From contig NC_011988.1 of assembly GCF_000016285.1 (NCBI RefSeq), positions 496,001 through 560,000 of the forward strand: a DNA stretch of 64,000 bases, in the 5' to 3' direction. The DNA is from Allorhizobium ampelinum S4 (lineage in GTDB: Bacteria > Pseudomonadota > Alphaproteobacteria > Rhizobiales > Rhizobiaceae). Within the stretch, counting starts at the first letter, position 1. Every line of letters starts with the position of its first letter. Below, in pieces: positions 31,966-40,253 of the stretch. Both the position numbers and the translations under genes were made by a program. The notes beneath the pieces were generated by a model. The model saw only the letters and a program-made list of their open reading frames with translations, was not told the origin of the DNA and made no database searches.

Positions 31966-34320
31966 TTACCTCTTGTCTGAGCCGTGGCCGCGCCCCAGCA
32001 GCGCCATCAACGCATTCGTGGCAAGCCCCAGCAGGATGGCGCACAGGACGAGCCCGCCCGCATAGATCACGAAATTGCCGGAGAGCCAGTTTGCCGCGAC
32101 CAATCGCATGTTGCTGATGCTCAAGGGCTGCATCGACAACAGGCTGACACTGGTCGGCTCATTGACGACGATCTCCTGTTTTCTCGCATCATAAACGCTG
32201 ACGCGGCCCGAGATCGCGGTCCAATTGCGAAGATCGGCGATATCGACCGTGCCGGTTTGTAACAATGCGCGATCAGGTGCGCTGAATGTCGTCAGGATGG
32301 CACCGTCGGCATCGACGGATTGGGAAAGAAATGCACTGGATGCCTGGGGCAATGTATAGGCGGCCTCGGCACTTGGCCACAGGCTGACGGTCGCCAGATT
32401 GAGATCGAAGGTTTCTTTCATCCAGGTGTCGACGCTGGAAAAAAATTCCATGACCGTGCCGGAATCGATTTTGTCGCGCCAGGATTTGAGCTTTACGTCG
32501 GTGCTGAGATCGCCATCTCCGGCACCCTTGGTTTGCAGCTGCACATTGGTAAATGCCTGGGGTGGAAGGTCCGGTGCGGCTCCGATGAAAATCGCATTGC
32601 GACCGGAAAAGCGTGGGGGGGATGACGCCATTTCGAGGGCAAGGGTTTGCCGGGCCGATGCGGCAAATTTGCCAAGCACGGTTGCGGCGGCTGCCAGTGT
32701 CACATCGTCATTGCGGCCTAAAACAACCATTGTCGGGGTTTTTGCCGCAGCAAAGGGAAAGCCGAGACCCGCTGTCGCAGCGAGATCGGGAGCCTGGGTC
32801 AGATGCGCGATCGGTGGCATGACGAATTGCGAAGAGCCGAACAAGGCAAACCGCGCCGTTTTATCCGCTGTCTCACCAGGTGCGCAGACACTGTCCTCCT
32901 GGGTCATCATCACGGCTTCCAGCCCGATGACATTCACGCCCGGATGAAAATGGCGCAGGGTAACGCGGATCGGATAGTGTCGGAGAACCGCGCCTCCTTT
33001 GGACGTGATCGGAACGGTGGTCGCCAGATGACCATTGACCGATACCACGATCTGGCTACCCGGCAAGACCTTGCTCGAATAGGCGGCGTCTAGCAATATG
33101 GTCGCGGTCCCATAATGGTTGGCATAGAAATCGGCTGGCATGCCCACCGTGAAATCCGTGAAAAAGCGGCGACCTGAAAATTCCTGGTCGGGAAGACCGA
33201 GCGCGGCAAAGGACAGCGCCCCGGCCTTGTCCAGAATAGGCGTATCGACACCGCGCCAGGCCGAGGTTTTCAACATCCGCCGCTCGCCGTCTTGGGCAAA
33301 CTGGACAAAGTTATCGGCAATCGCCCTGATGTCGCGCCAATCCGGGCCGCTGAAGGCGAGGACCGACATTCCTGGGCGGCCCGGAAGCGCCATGAAGCCA
33401 GCCATCGTGCCGTTCAGCTTTCTGGTATCCGCGTTTACGGCATTGTTGATGCCGATCAGGCCCGCCATTTGCGATGTGGTGGCCGCCACGACCACAAGCT
33501 CCCCGGGCGCCGGTCGTGCGGGCATGGTTCTCGTGAAGCTGAAGGAGCCATTGGCAACGCCGCTCAGCAGTGACAGGCCTTGGGCCAACTGGAGCAAAGC
33601 GGGAGTGGCGGATGGCTGTTCGAAATCCGGAGAAACGATGGTGAAATGGCTGCGGCCTTTTTCATCGACACCAAGTGCGCGCACATCGTCGAGACGTTTC
33701 ATGCCGTTGGCGTTAGGGTCCGCAAATGTCAGATAGGTTTTTGATGCATCCACTTCCGTCCACAATTCATAGGTGGATTGGATGGTGCAGTCGGTGCGGT
33801 GCCTTTGCTCCGCGGCAAAACTGATCCGGTTAAAGCCCGGAACAAGAACGCCTCGCGGCACGGAAATCGTATTTTGCTGCGCAGACTGGCCGCCTCTGAT
33901 CGGCAGGTTTAGAACCGGCGTGTCATTGATGGTGATAAGAATGTTGGAGGCTTCCGGCGCAACCACCAGCGCGTTGCTATAGCTCAGCACCAGCTTTGCC
34001 TCGGCTGAGGCTTGTTCCGGTGTCAGATAAATCGACATCGCCTGCCGGGCCAGTTCGCCTTGCAGCTTGAGAACCGGTGTTGTCAGCAGGTAACGGCGTG
34101 ACAGGCTCTCGCTTTGCTGTTGTGCCGGGCGGTTGGACAGGGGAATGCCGGGGATCGGCATAGTCGGGACGGGGACAGGTGCCTTGGTCGCGGGCAGGCC
34201 GGGTATCGGCGCGCCCGGCATTGTATTGCTTTCGGGGCTCATGTCGAAAGGCGCCATCTGGGCAAGTGCTGACCCAGCGCCGGCCAAAAGCATCAAAATC
34301 AGGGCAAAAGCTGTTTTCAC
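31966..34320 (-). CDS. bcsB: Cellulose synthase subunit BcsB (c-di-GMP-linked periplasmic subunit)
   Basis: Periplasmic partner of BcsA, 784 residues. It starts with a GTG that overlaps the bcsA stop (GTGA), giving VKTAFALILMLLAGAGSALA as signal peptide. A Pro-rich segment follows, then the carbohydrate-binding and flavodoxin-like domains. It ends with one membrane helix (LSGNFVIYAGGLVLCAILLGLATNALMAL) that packs against BcsA. BcsB guides the growing glucan through the periplasm. An ATG further upstream is in frame but lies inside bcsA and would add a non-signal extension. In many genomes bcsZ follows; here the next gene is the unrelated MipA-like one. Confidence 0.92.
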   Translation of the reverse strand: MKTAFALILMLLAGAGSALAQMAPFDMSPESNTMPGAPIPGLPATKAPVPVPTMPIPGIPLSNRPAQQQSESLSRRYLLTTPVLKLQGELARQAMSIYLTPEQASAEAKLVLSYSNALVVAPEASNILITINDTPVLNLPIRGGQSAQQNTISVPRGVLVPGFNRISFAAEQRHRTDCTIQSTYELWTEVDASKTYLTFADPNANGMKRLDDVRALGVDEKGRSHFTIVSPDFEQPSATPALLQLAQGLSLLSGVANGSFSFTRTMPARPAPGELVVVAATTSQMAGLIGINNAVNADTRKLNGTMAGFMALPGRPGMSVLAFSGPDWRDIRAIADNFVQFAQDGERRMLKTSAWRGVDTPILDKAGALSFAALGLPDQEFSGRRFFTDFTVGMPADFYANHYGTATILLDAAYSSKVLPGSQIVVSVNGHLATTVPITSKGGAVLRHYPIRVTLRHFHPGVNVIGLEAVMMTQEDSVCAPGETADKTARFALFGSSQFVMPPIAHLTQAPDLAATAGLGFPFAAAKTPTMVVLGRNDDVTLAAAATVLGKFAASARQTLALEMASSPPRFSGRNAIFIGAAPDLPPQAFTNVQLQTKGAGDGDLSTDVKLKSWRDKIDSGTVMEFFSSVDTWMKETFDLNLATVSLWPSAEAAYTLPQASSAFLSQSVDADGAILTTFSAPDRALLQTGTVDIADLRNWTAISGRVSVYDARKQEIVVNEPTSVSLLSMQPLSISNMRLVAANWLSGNFVIYAGGLVLCAILLGLATNALMALLGRGHGSDKR

Positions 34321-36506
34321 TGTTCGCCCTCCTGCTTCGCGTCGTTTTTGGCTTTCGAAGAAAGCAGCAGGAGCAGATAATGCAGGCCACGCAATGTCTG
34401 TGTGAGAGACAGGCGCAGGAACATCCAGGCTCCTCCTAAAAGGCCAGGATTGCGACGCCGCGACTGTTGAAACAGGCTCCACTGCTGGGCATTGGCAAAG
34501 ATCAGATCGGCGATGAATTCATGATGGCGCACGGTTTCCGGGAGATAGCGGCAGCCGATTGAGACGATGTCGCCATTAAACTGAAAATGACGGATATTGA
34601 CAGGCAGTTCGGCCCATTGGTTTGTGCCATGCGGTTGAAACGTCACGGCGGCCAAAGTGTCCCGCTTGAAGATTTCGCGGTCACGGGTAAAAATTTGCAG
34701 GCTGGCACCGTTGACCGACACATCGTCGATCATCGCCGGATAGGTTTTTCCACCCACGGAAAACTCGCAGCGCCGGCTGACCTGCACACGACGCGACGAC
34801 TGTCGCTCTCCCCGCTCCGAGACGACGCCCAGTGCGCATCCGGCCATGATCAGATTGACCAGGTTCCAGCCACCGACCACCAGTGTCACGTCAAACCGAT
34901 AGGGATCGCTGTAGAGCCTGTAGACCGTCACCGCAAAAGCAAGCAGCAGGATGAAGAAAATCAGGAAAAACGGCCGGCTGATTTCCGACAGGCGGCTTTC
35001 CGTCACGCTTTCATCCTTGGCGGTGACCTTGAAGGTCGGTCGCCGTGGGTCCCACATCACCGAGAGGATAGCCGGCAGCAGATGTATCGATTGCACATAT
35101 TCGTAAAGCTCCGAAATCCATGGCCAGCGGAAGGAACCATAGAGGTAGTTTTGAACCATCAGGTTCACGAGCATGTAGGACAGGGTATAGGCCATGAACT
35201 CACCACCCGAGCCCATGAAAATCTGTAGATCGAAAAACAGGTAGAACAGCGGTGCCATCAGGAAGATTGCCCGGGGAAAGGGAAACAGCCAGAACATTGT
35301 CGATGACATGTAGCAAAGCCGCTGCGGCAGGGTCAGGCCGCGCTTGAGTGGTGGAAAACGGAACAGCATGATCTGCATCATGCCCTGCGCCCAGCGGCTG
35401 CGCTGGCCGATAAAACTGGCAAAGGTGGCCGGTTGCAGGCCAGCGATTAGCGGCATATCGACAAAAATGCTGTTCCAGCCGCGCGAATGCAGTTCAAGCG
35501 CGGTTTCGCAATCCTCGGTGATGGAAAGGCCGCTGAAGCCTTTGGTTTCAAGCAGGGCTTCGCGGCGCAGAACGGCAGCCGATCCGCAGAAAAAGGCCGC
35601 GTTCCATTTGTCGAGGCCGCGCTGGATAATGCCGTAGAACATTTCGTTCTCGCTCGGCATCTTGTTGAATGTATTGAGGTTCCGCTCAACCGGATCAGGG
35701 TTGATGAAGAAATGCGGTGTCTGGACTAGGAAAAGACGCGGGTCTTCCCCGAAATAGCCGACGGTTTCCTTGAGAAAGCTGCGGGCCGGAGCGTGATCTG
35801 CGTCGAAGACGGCGACCAGCTCTCCGCTGGAGTGATCGAGACCGTTGTTGAGATTGCCAGCCTTTGCATGTTCGTTGCGTTCTCGGGTCAGATAGCGCAC
35901 GCCAAGCTGGCTACAGAGCGCCTGGAGCGCCTGGTGACGTTGTTCGGCGAATTTTGCTGCCAGCAGGTCGGTGGATTGACGCTTCTGCTCCGTTGAACCG
36001 TCGTCCAGCAGCCAAACAGTGAATCTGTCCGTGGGATAATCGAGATTGCGGGCCGCAGCCAGCGTATTGGCCAGCAAGGCTTCGTCTTCGTTATAGCTTG
36101 GCACGAAGATGTCGACGATCGGCAGTTCTTCAGCGGCAAGCGTGCGAAAAGGCTTGCGCGGCGGCAGTGGCATGGACACCACGAACAGGCTGAGAAAAAG
36201 CATCAGAACGCTGTACATCTCGGCCAGATAGACAAGCAGGCCGGGGATGAAATTTTCAAGCTGGTTGACCGGCGGCAAGGTACTGCTGGTGCGCCAATAG
36301 ACATAACGCAGCACAATGGCCGTCGAGAGCGACAGAAAAACAATGCGGCCGCGGCCTTCGATCCGCATCATTCTCATCACCGAAACGATGATAAGAATGA
36401 TGAATGTTGTCACCAGCTGTGTCCGGGTGTCGATGGGCAAAAATGTCAGGGCCAGCATCGCCGCCGCGCAGATCAGCCAGAGCAGGAAGCGGACCAAAAA
36501 CACCAT
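34317..36506 (-). CDS. bcsA: Cellulose synthase catalytic subunit BcsA (UDP-forming)
   Basis: Processive family-2 glycosyltransferase of 729 residues that polymerises UDP-glucose and exports the chain. Catalytic motifs are all present: DDGS, DADHAP, the TED of SITEDCETALELHSRGW, and QRSRWAQG (the QxxRW signature). About eight membrane segments flank the GT domain. A C-terminal PilZ domain carries the c-di-GMP signature RRVQVSRR with DVSVNGASL, so activation by c-di-GMP is expected. It overlaps bcsB by 4 bp and lies 101 bp after bcsN. The ATG is at 36506. Confidence 0.95.
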   Translation of the reverse strand: MVFLVRFLLWLICAAAMLALTFLPIDTRTQLVTTFIILIIVSVMRMMRIEGRGRIVFLSLSTAIVLRYVYWRTSSTLPPVNQLENFIPGLLVYLAEMYSVLMLFLSLFVVSMPLPPRKPFRTLAAEELPIVDIFVPSYNEDEALLANTLAAARNLDYPTDRFTVWLLDDGSTEQKRQSTDLLAAKFAEQRHQALQALCSQLGVRYLTRERNEHAKAGNLNNGLDHSSGELVAVFDADHAPARSFLKETVGYFGEDPRLFLVQTPHFFINPDPVERNLNTFNKMPSENEMFYGIIQRGLDKWNAAFFCGSAAVLRREALLETKGFSGLSITEDCETALELHSRGWNSIFVDMPLIAGLQPATFASFIGQRSRWAQGMMQIMLFRFPPLKRGLTLPQRLCYMSSTMFWLFPFPRAIFLMAPLFYLFFDLQIFMGSGGEFMAYTLSYMLVNLMVQNYLYGSFRWPWISELYEYVQSIHLLPAILSVMWDPRRPTFKVTAKDESVTESRLSEISRPFFLIFFILLLAFAVTVYRLYSDPYRFDVTLVVGGWNLVNLIMAGCALGVVSERGERQSSRRVQVSRRCEFSVGGKTYPAMIDDVSVNGASLQIFTRDREIFKRDTLAAVTFQPHGTNQWAELPVNIRHFQFNGDIVSIGCRYLPETVRHHEFIADLIFANAQQWSLFQQSRRRNPGLLGGAWMFLRLSLTQTLRGLHYLLLLLSSKAKNDAKQEGEQ

Positions 36507-36579
36507 TGTCTAATCCTCGAAATCCCGGTCAAAGGGGACGCGTTGCGGCCACCGCGATGCAGCGGATTTTTCGCTTATG

Positions 36580-36615
36580 GCCACCAAGCTCATGGGCGCC
36601 ATCCAGTTCATGGGC
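36580..36615. repeat. Two tandem 18-bp repeats spanning the bcsN stop codon
   Basis: GCCACCAAGCTCATGGGC (36580-36597) and GCCATCCAGTTCATGGGC (36598-36615) are adjacent, with three mismatches. On the minus strand the bcsN stop (36608-36610) lies inside the second unit. A change in copy number or a single base could extend the protein. Confidence 0.65.
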
Positions 36616-37687
36616 ATTGTCCAGCTTGGGTTGCCCCAGATTGGGCCGAGCCAGATTGGGCCGAGTTTGCGCCAATGCATGCGGGCGATGGCACGACAGA
36701 ACCGGGTCTTGCGGTCTGTGCGGACGGGCTTGTCGCGCCCGATCGGGCGGGCGACGGTACTGTTCCATGGGAGGCGCCGATCTGGCCGGGTGACGGAACG
36801 ATCGTGCCTTGCGCACCCGCCGGTAATGGCCGTGGATTGGATGTCACCGAACCAGGAGCAGTAGACTGTGATGTCGCCGCGTTCGTCTGGGCCGGACGCG
36901 CGGCGCGGGGCTCGGTGGGATGTTGAGCCGGAGTGACAGCTAAGGCCGCCGGGACTGGCAGAATGGGGGTTGCCGGAGGATAGATCGGTGCGCTGCTACC
37001 GCCCAGGCGGGTGTCGAGCGGGGGAGGGCCGCCGTAAGGGTTCCAGCCGGGACTGTCGACGGTGCCAGCAAGGGTAAATCCATACATCAGCGATAGAAGC
37101 TGCTGTTCGCTTGCCAGCCTGTCGCAAAGCCGCATGCGGATCTGAACGGTTCCGCCATCGACGAAGGGGCCACGCTGGCCCTGCCGGGCGCGCAATTGCT
37201 GCCAGGCATAAAGGCAGAGGTCGTTGCCGCTGGAGCGGCCCACCGCATAGCCGAAAGGCCCAAAATCATTCTGCACCACGTAGGATGCGCGGGTCATGGC
37301 GAGGCCCGGCAGGGTGCCGCGCATTTCCGAATTGATCCGGGCGTCGGTCAATGAGGCCGAGGAGAGGGCATTATCGCCGTAGCGATTGGGATTTTCCGTT
37401 CCGTAAAACCGCACCTGCACGACATTTTGTCCCGGAACCGTCGAATTGGTCGACAGGGCAATTTCCTGCTGCACCGCATTGCTGAAGCGCTTTTGCGTGA
37501 CGCCGACGATGGAAAAGTCGCCCGGCGGTGGTAAAAGCATGGCCTGGTCTGCGGAGAGCGCCCGCGTTTCGTCGTTCAGCCGCACCGGATTGCCGGCACA
37601 GGCGGACAAAAGGGCCACAAGAATAAGAGCGGGCGAGCAGACTATGCCCCGCACCAGTCCCGCTAGAATCGGTCGGTCTAGAATCAT
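36608..37687 (-). CDS. bcsN: Cellulose biosynthesis protein BcsN
   Basis: Protein of 359 residues upstream of bcsA. The N-terminus has a lipoprotein-type signal (ALILVALLSACAG, Cys in the lipobox), followed by a conserved part of about 200 residues (DETRALSADQAMLLPPPGDF, FGPFGYAVGRSSGNDLCLYAW, RMRLCDRLASEQQLLSLMYG). The last 130 residues are low-complexity Pro/Ala/Ser/Gln, with 5-residue repeats of the SAQSG type. BcsN is known from rhizobial cellulose operons; its exact task is not settled. The ATG at 37687 is preferred to a GTG at 37714. The tail is encoded by tandem DNA repeats and may vary between strains. Confidence 0.85.
   Translation of the reverse strand: MILDRPILAGLVRGIVCSPALILVALLSACAGNPVRLNDETRALSADQAMLLPPPGDFSIVGVTQKRFSNAVQQEIALSTNSTVPGQNVVQVRFYGTENPNRYGDNALSSASLTDARINSEMRGTLPGLAMTRASYVVQNDFGPFGYAVGRSSGNDLCLYAWQQLRARQGQRGPFVDGGTVQIRMRLCDRLASEQQLLSLMYGFTLAGTVDSPGWNPYGGPPPLDTRLGGSSAPIYPPATPILPVPAALAVTPAQHPTEPRAARPAQTNAATSQSTAPGSVTSNPRPLPAGAQGTIVPSPGQIGASHGTVPSPARSGATSPSAQTARPGSVVPSPACIGANSAQSGSAQSGATQAGQCP
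36621..36665. repeat. Three tandem 15-bp repeats in the 3' end of bcsN
   Basis: CCAGCTTGGGTTGCC (36621-36635) is followed by two identical CCAGATTGGGCCGAG units (36636-36650, 36651-36665). In frame on the minus strand they encode SAQSG, SAQSG and ATQAG at the protein's C-terminus. The unit length is a multiple of three, so copy-number change keeps the frame. Confidence 0.8.
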
Positions 37688-37850
37688 AGCCTCGTCATAC
37701 GCCAGAAACTGCACTGACGAAATTTAAAACCTTTCAAAGTGCAAGACTTCCCTCCCGATCCGATCAAAATAAACCATTTCTTTACCCTAACAGTTAAAAG
37801 TCAGATCTTATTGGCTTTGCATTTCGGCCGATAATGCGGACGGAGTTCTC

Positions 37851-40133
37851 ATGCGTACATCACTCATAGCGCTTATAGCGATTGCGGCCGGAGCCGTGGG
37901 TGCCGTGGGCGTTCTTCCGGGCCATGAGGATCTCGCGACGGTTTCGAAAAATTCGCAGGCCTCCGGCCAGGATGTCCGTGAGGGCGAGGAGGCTGGCGAG
38001 CAGGTGCCGTCTGGAAAATCCGAGCGTCTGCCAGCACCCCGGGCCATGCCCGTGCAACTGCTGGCAGAGGCGGGCACGCCCGACCCGTCAGCACCCACCC
38101 GACCCAGTTCGCCGCTTGTCCCTGTTGCCGGGGAACAGTCTGCCGCACCGGTAAAGCCTACCGAGGGTGGAGGGTCTGGAGAAACCAGCCGCCCATCGGT
38201 TGATGCCAGCCGCCCCTCGGTCGATGAAAGTGCGTTGCGTTATTTTGCCGCCCGTGGTGATACGGTTCGGTTGCAGGCTGAGATTTCTCGCCTGCGCATG
38301 CTTTATCCCGGCTGGCAGCCGCCGGAAAATCCAATGTCCATCGCAACCGGGGTCGATAGCTTCGTCCAGTCGCTCTGGCAGACCTATGCGGACGGGCGTT
38401 ATGATGAGGTGCGCAAAGCCATTGCCGGACGCCAGCAGAGTGAACCCGGTTGGATGCCACCGGAGGAATTGCTGGGAAGTCTGAGGCTTGCCGAAGCCCG
38501 CCAAAGCCTGGTCAAGGCATCCGATGACAAGCGTTATGACAGTGTTATCTCACTGGCGTCAGGGGCGCCGGAACTGCTGACCTGTACGGAGGTCGATGTT
38601 TTATGGCGTGTTGCCGAGGCTTTCGCCAGGACGAGCAAGCCGGAACGCGCCCGCGATGTCTATACCTATGTGCTGAAAACCTGCCGGACCCCACAATTGC
38701 GGCTGGCATCCATGCAGAAGGCAAGCACTCTGTTGCAGCCCGCTCTGCTCGAAGATTTGTTGAAGCTCGAACAGCCCAGTGCTGACGGGCAACCGGAATT
38801 CGACGGCATTCGTGACGATATTGCCCGCCAGATCGTGGCGCGCGCCGGACAGGATGCCGGGATTGCCGTGCAGGGCGTTGAGCTGGAGCGGTTGGAAAAG
38901 GCTGCCGAACGCGAAGGAAAAGCCAGCGATGCCCTGCTGCTCGGCTGGTATCATTACCGCCGCAACGACATGGCCACCGCGAAAGAGTGGTTTGACCGCT
39001 CCTACGCAAAAGAACCAAATGCCTCGGCGGCTCAAGGGTTGGCCCTGACGCAGGTGGCGCTTGGCACACCGGGCGAAGCGGAAAAGACCATGTTCCGCTT
39101 TTACGGCACCGATCAGCAGGCGAGGGCTGTCTATCTTTCGGCGGTTGCCGCATTGCTGTCGCAGGATCCGCCAAAGGTCATCGACAATGGCGTGCTGTCC
39201 CGCATGGCGCCAGTCGTTATCGCAGCCCGCAATTCGGCGGCAGCCGAGCAGTTCGGCTGGTATGCGCGCGCGTTGCAACAGATGTCGACGGCGGCGGACT
39301 GGTTTCGGCTGGTTTTGTCCTGGGATGCCACCTATGAACCTGCGGCCTATGGTCTGGCCCTGTCCCTCGACACTTTGGGCGACAAGACCGGCGTGGCGCA
39401 GATCAAGGCCAAATGGGCCGGCCAGTCCGACCGGATCGTCGCAGTCGGTGAAGTCAGGTCTTCCAAAGACAGGCTTGCGGTAAAACAAGCGGTGCGGTCT
39501 GCCGACCGATCGGCTGTTGCCGAGACGGGAAGCTCCGCGTCCGGGATTGTCAGCCAGACACGCTCAAGACCGACCATGGTTGGCTTGCAGCAAGAAACCG
39601 GAACCAGGCGCTCTGGCTGCTCATCAACCCTTCCTGCCGGGCAATTGTCGCCGTCAGAGGCTTTGATGCGCGGCTGGTGCCTGATGGATCTCAAGCGTCC
39701 GATGGAGGCGGTCGAGGCGTTCGACAGGGCATTCAGCGGCGGTGACCTGCCGCTTCGCCAGGATGCCGCCTATGGCAAGAGCCTGGCGCTTTTGCGGTTG
39801 AAGTTGACCGATAAAGCTGCCGCTGCCGCCGCGTCCGTGCCGCTTGGCAAGGAACGGGCGCGTGAGCTGCAATTGGCAATTCTGGCTGATCGCGCTGTGG
39901 GCGCGTTCCAGCTTGGCCGTGCCCGTGAGGCGCTGATTGCGCTCGACCAGCGCGCGCGCCTGATGCCGGAACCGCAGGATCTGCTTTTGCTGCGGGGCTA
40001 TGCCTATCAGAAGCTCGGTTATGTCGGCGAGGCGCGCCAGATCTTCCAGACACTATCAGATGTCGGCAATACATCCGCTCTCAAGGCCTTGGCCGATATC
40101 CGCGCCAATGATCCCGGCGAACCGCATGGCTGA
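37851..40133 (+). CDS. Exported TPR-repeat protein of the cellulose locus
   Basis: Protein of 760 residues divergent from bcsN. It begins with a signal-type helix (TSLIALIAIAAGAVGAVGVL), then a disordered Pro/Glu/Ser-rich stretch to about residue 120, followed by tetratricopeptide-like helices in two blocks (about 130-530 and 600-755), for example LGWYHYRRNDMATAKEWFDRSY and LLLLRGYAYQKLGYVGEARQIF. It lacks the C-terminal beta-barrel of BcsC, so it is not a full BcsC. TPR proteins near bcs genes often bridge synthase and export parts. That role is inferred from the position and shared 163-bp divergent promoter region. Confidence 0.75.
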   Translation: MRTSLIALIAIAAGAVGAVGVLPGHEDLATVSKNSQASGQDVREGEEAGEQVPSGKSERLPAPRAMPVQLLAEAGTPDPSAPTRPSSPLVPVAGEQSAAPVKPTEGGGSGETSRPSVDASRPSVDESALRYFAARGDTVRLQAEISRLRMLYPGWQPPENPMSIATGVDSFVQSLWQTYADGRYDEVRKAIAGRQQSEPGWMPPEELLGSLRLAEARQSLVKASDDKRYDSVISLASGAPELLTCTEVDVLWRVAEAFARTSKPERARDVYTYVLKTCRTPQLRLASMQKASTLLQPALLEDLLKLEQPSADGQPEFDGIRDDIARQIVARAGQDAGIAVQGVELERLEKAAEREGKASDALLLGWYHYRRNDMATAKEWFDRSYAKEPNASAAQGLALTQVALGTPGEAEKTMFRFYGTDQQARAVYLSAVAALLSQDPPKVIDNGVLSRMAPVVIAARNSAAAEQFGWYARALQQMSTAADWFRLVLSWDATYEPAAYGLALSLDTLGDKTGVAQIKAKWAGQSDRIVAVGEVRSSKDRLAVKQAVRSADRSAVAETGSSASGIVSQTRSRPTMVGLQQETGTRRSGCSSTLPAGQLSPSEALMRGWCLMDLKRPMEAVEAFDRAFSGGDLPLRQDAAYGKSLALLRLKLTDKAAAAAASVPLGKERARELQLAILADRAVGAFQLGRAREALIALDQRARLMPEPQDLLLLRGYAYQKLGYVGEARQIFQTLSDVGNTSALKALADIRANDPGEPHG

Positions 40134-40229
40134 TAGAATGACTGGATTCTTTCAGCGTCTTGGGGATTGGGATGCCTGAGAATCTGTTCCGCTTCCGCTG
40201 AAAAGGCAAACGAAAGCAAGAGCCTCTCG

Positions 40230-40244
40230 GGTTCAATCTGAACC
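40230..40244. terminator. Small hairpin between convergent TPR and HWE-kinase genes
   Basis: GGTTCA-ATC-TGAACC gives a 6-bp stem with 3-nt loop, 10 bp past the kinase stop on the minus strand. A longer-range pair TTTCAG/CTGAAA is also possible in this 120-bp gap. It may mark the transcript ends of both genes. Confidence 0.3.
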
Positions 40245-40253
40245 TGACAAACT

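Noticed and set aside
36543..36926. Plus-strand frames through the bcsN tail
   Set aside because: They are made of the same tandem repeats read in the wrong direction; BcsN on the minus strand explains the region.
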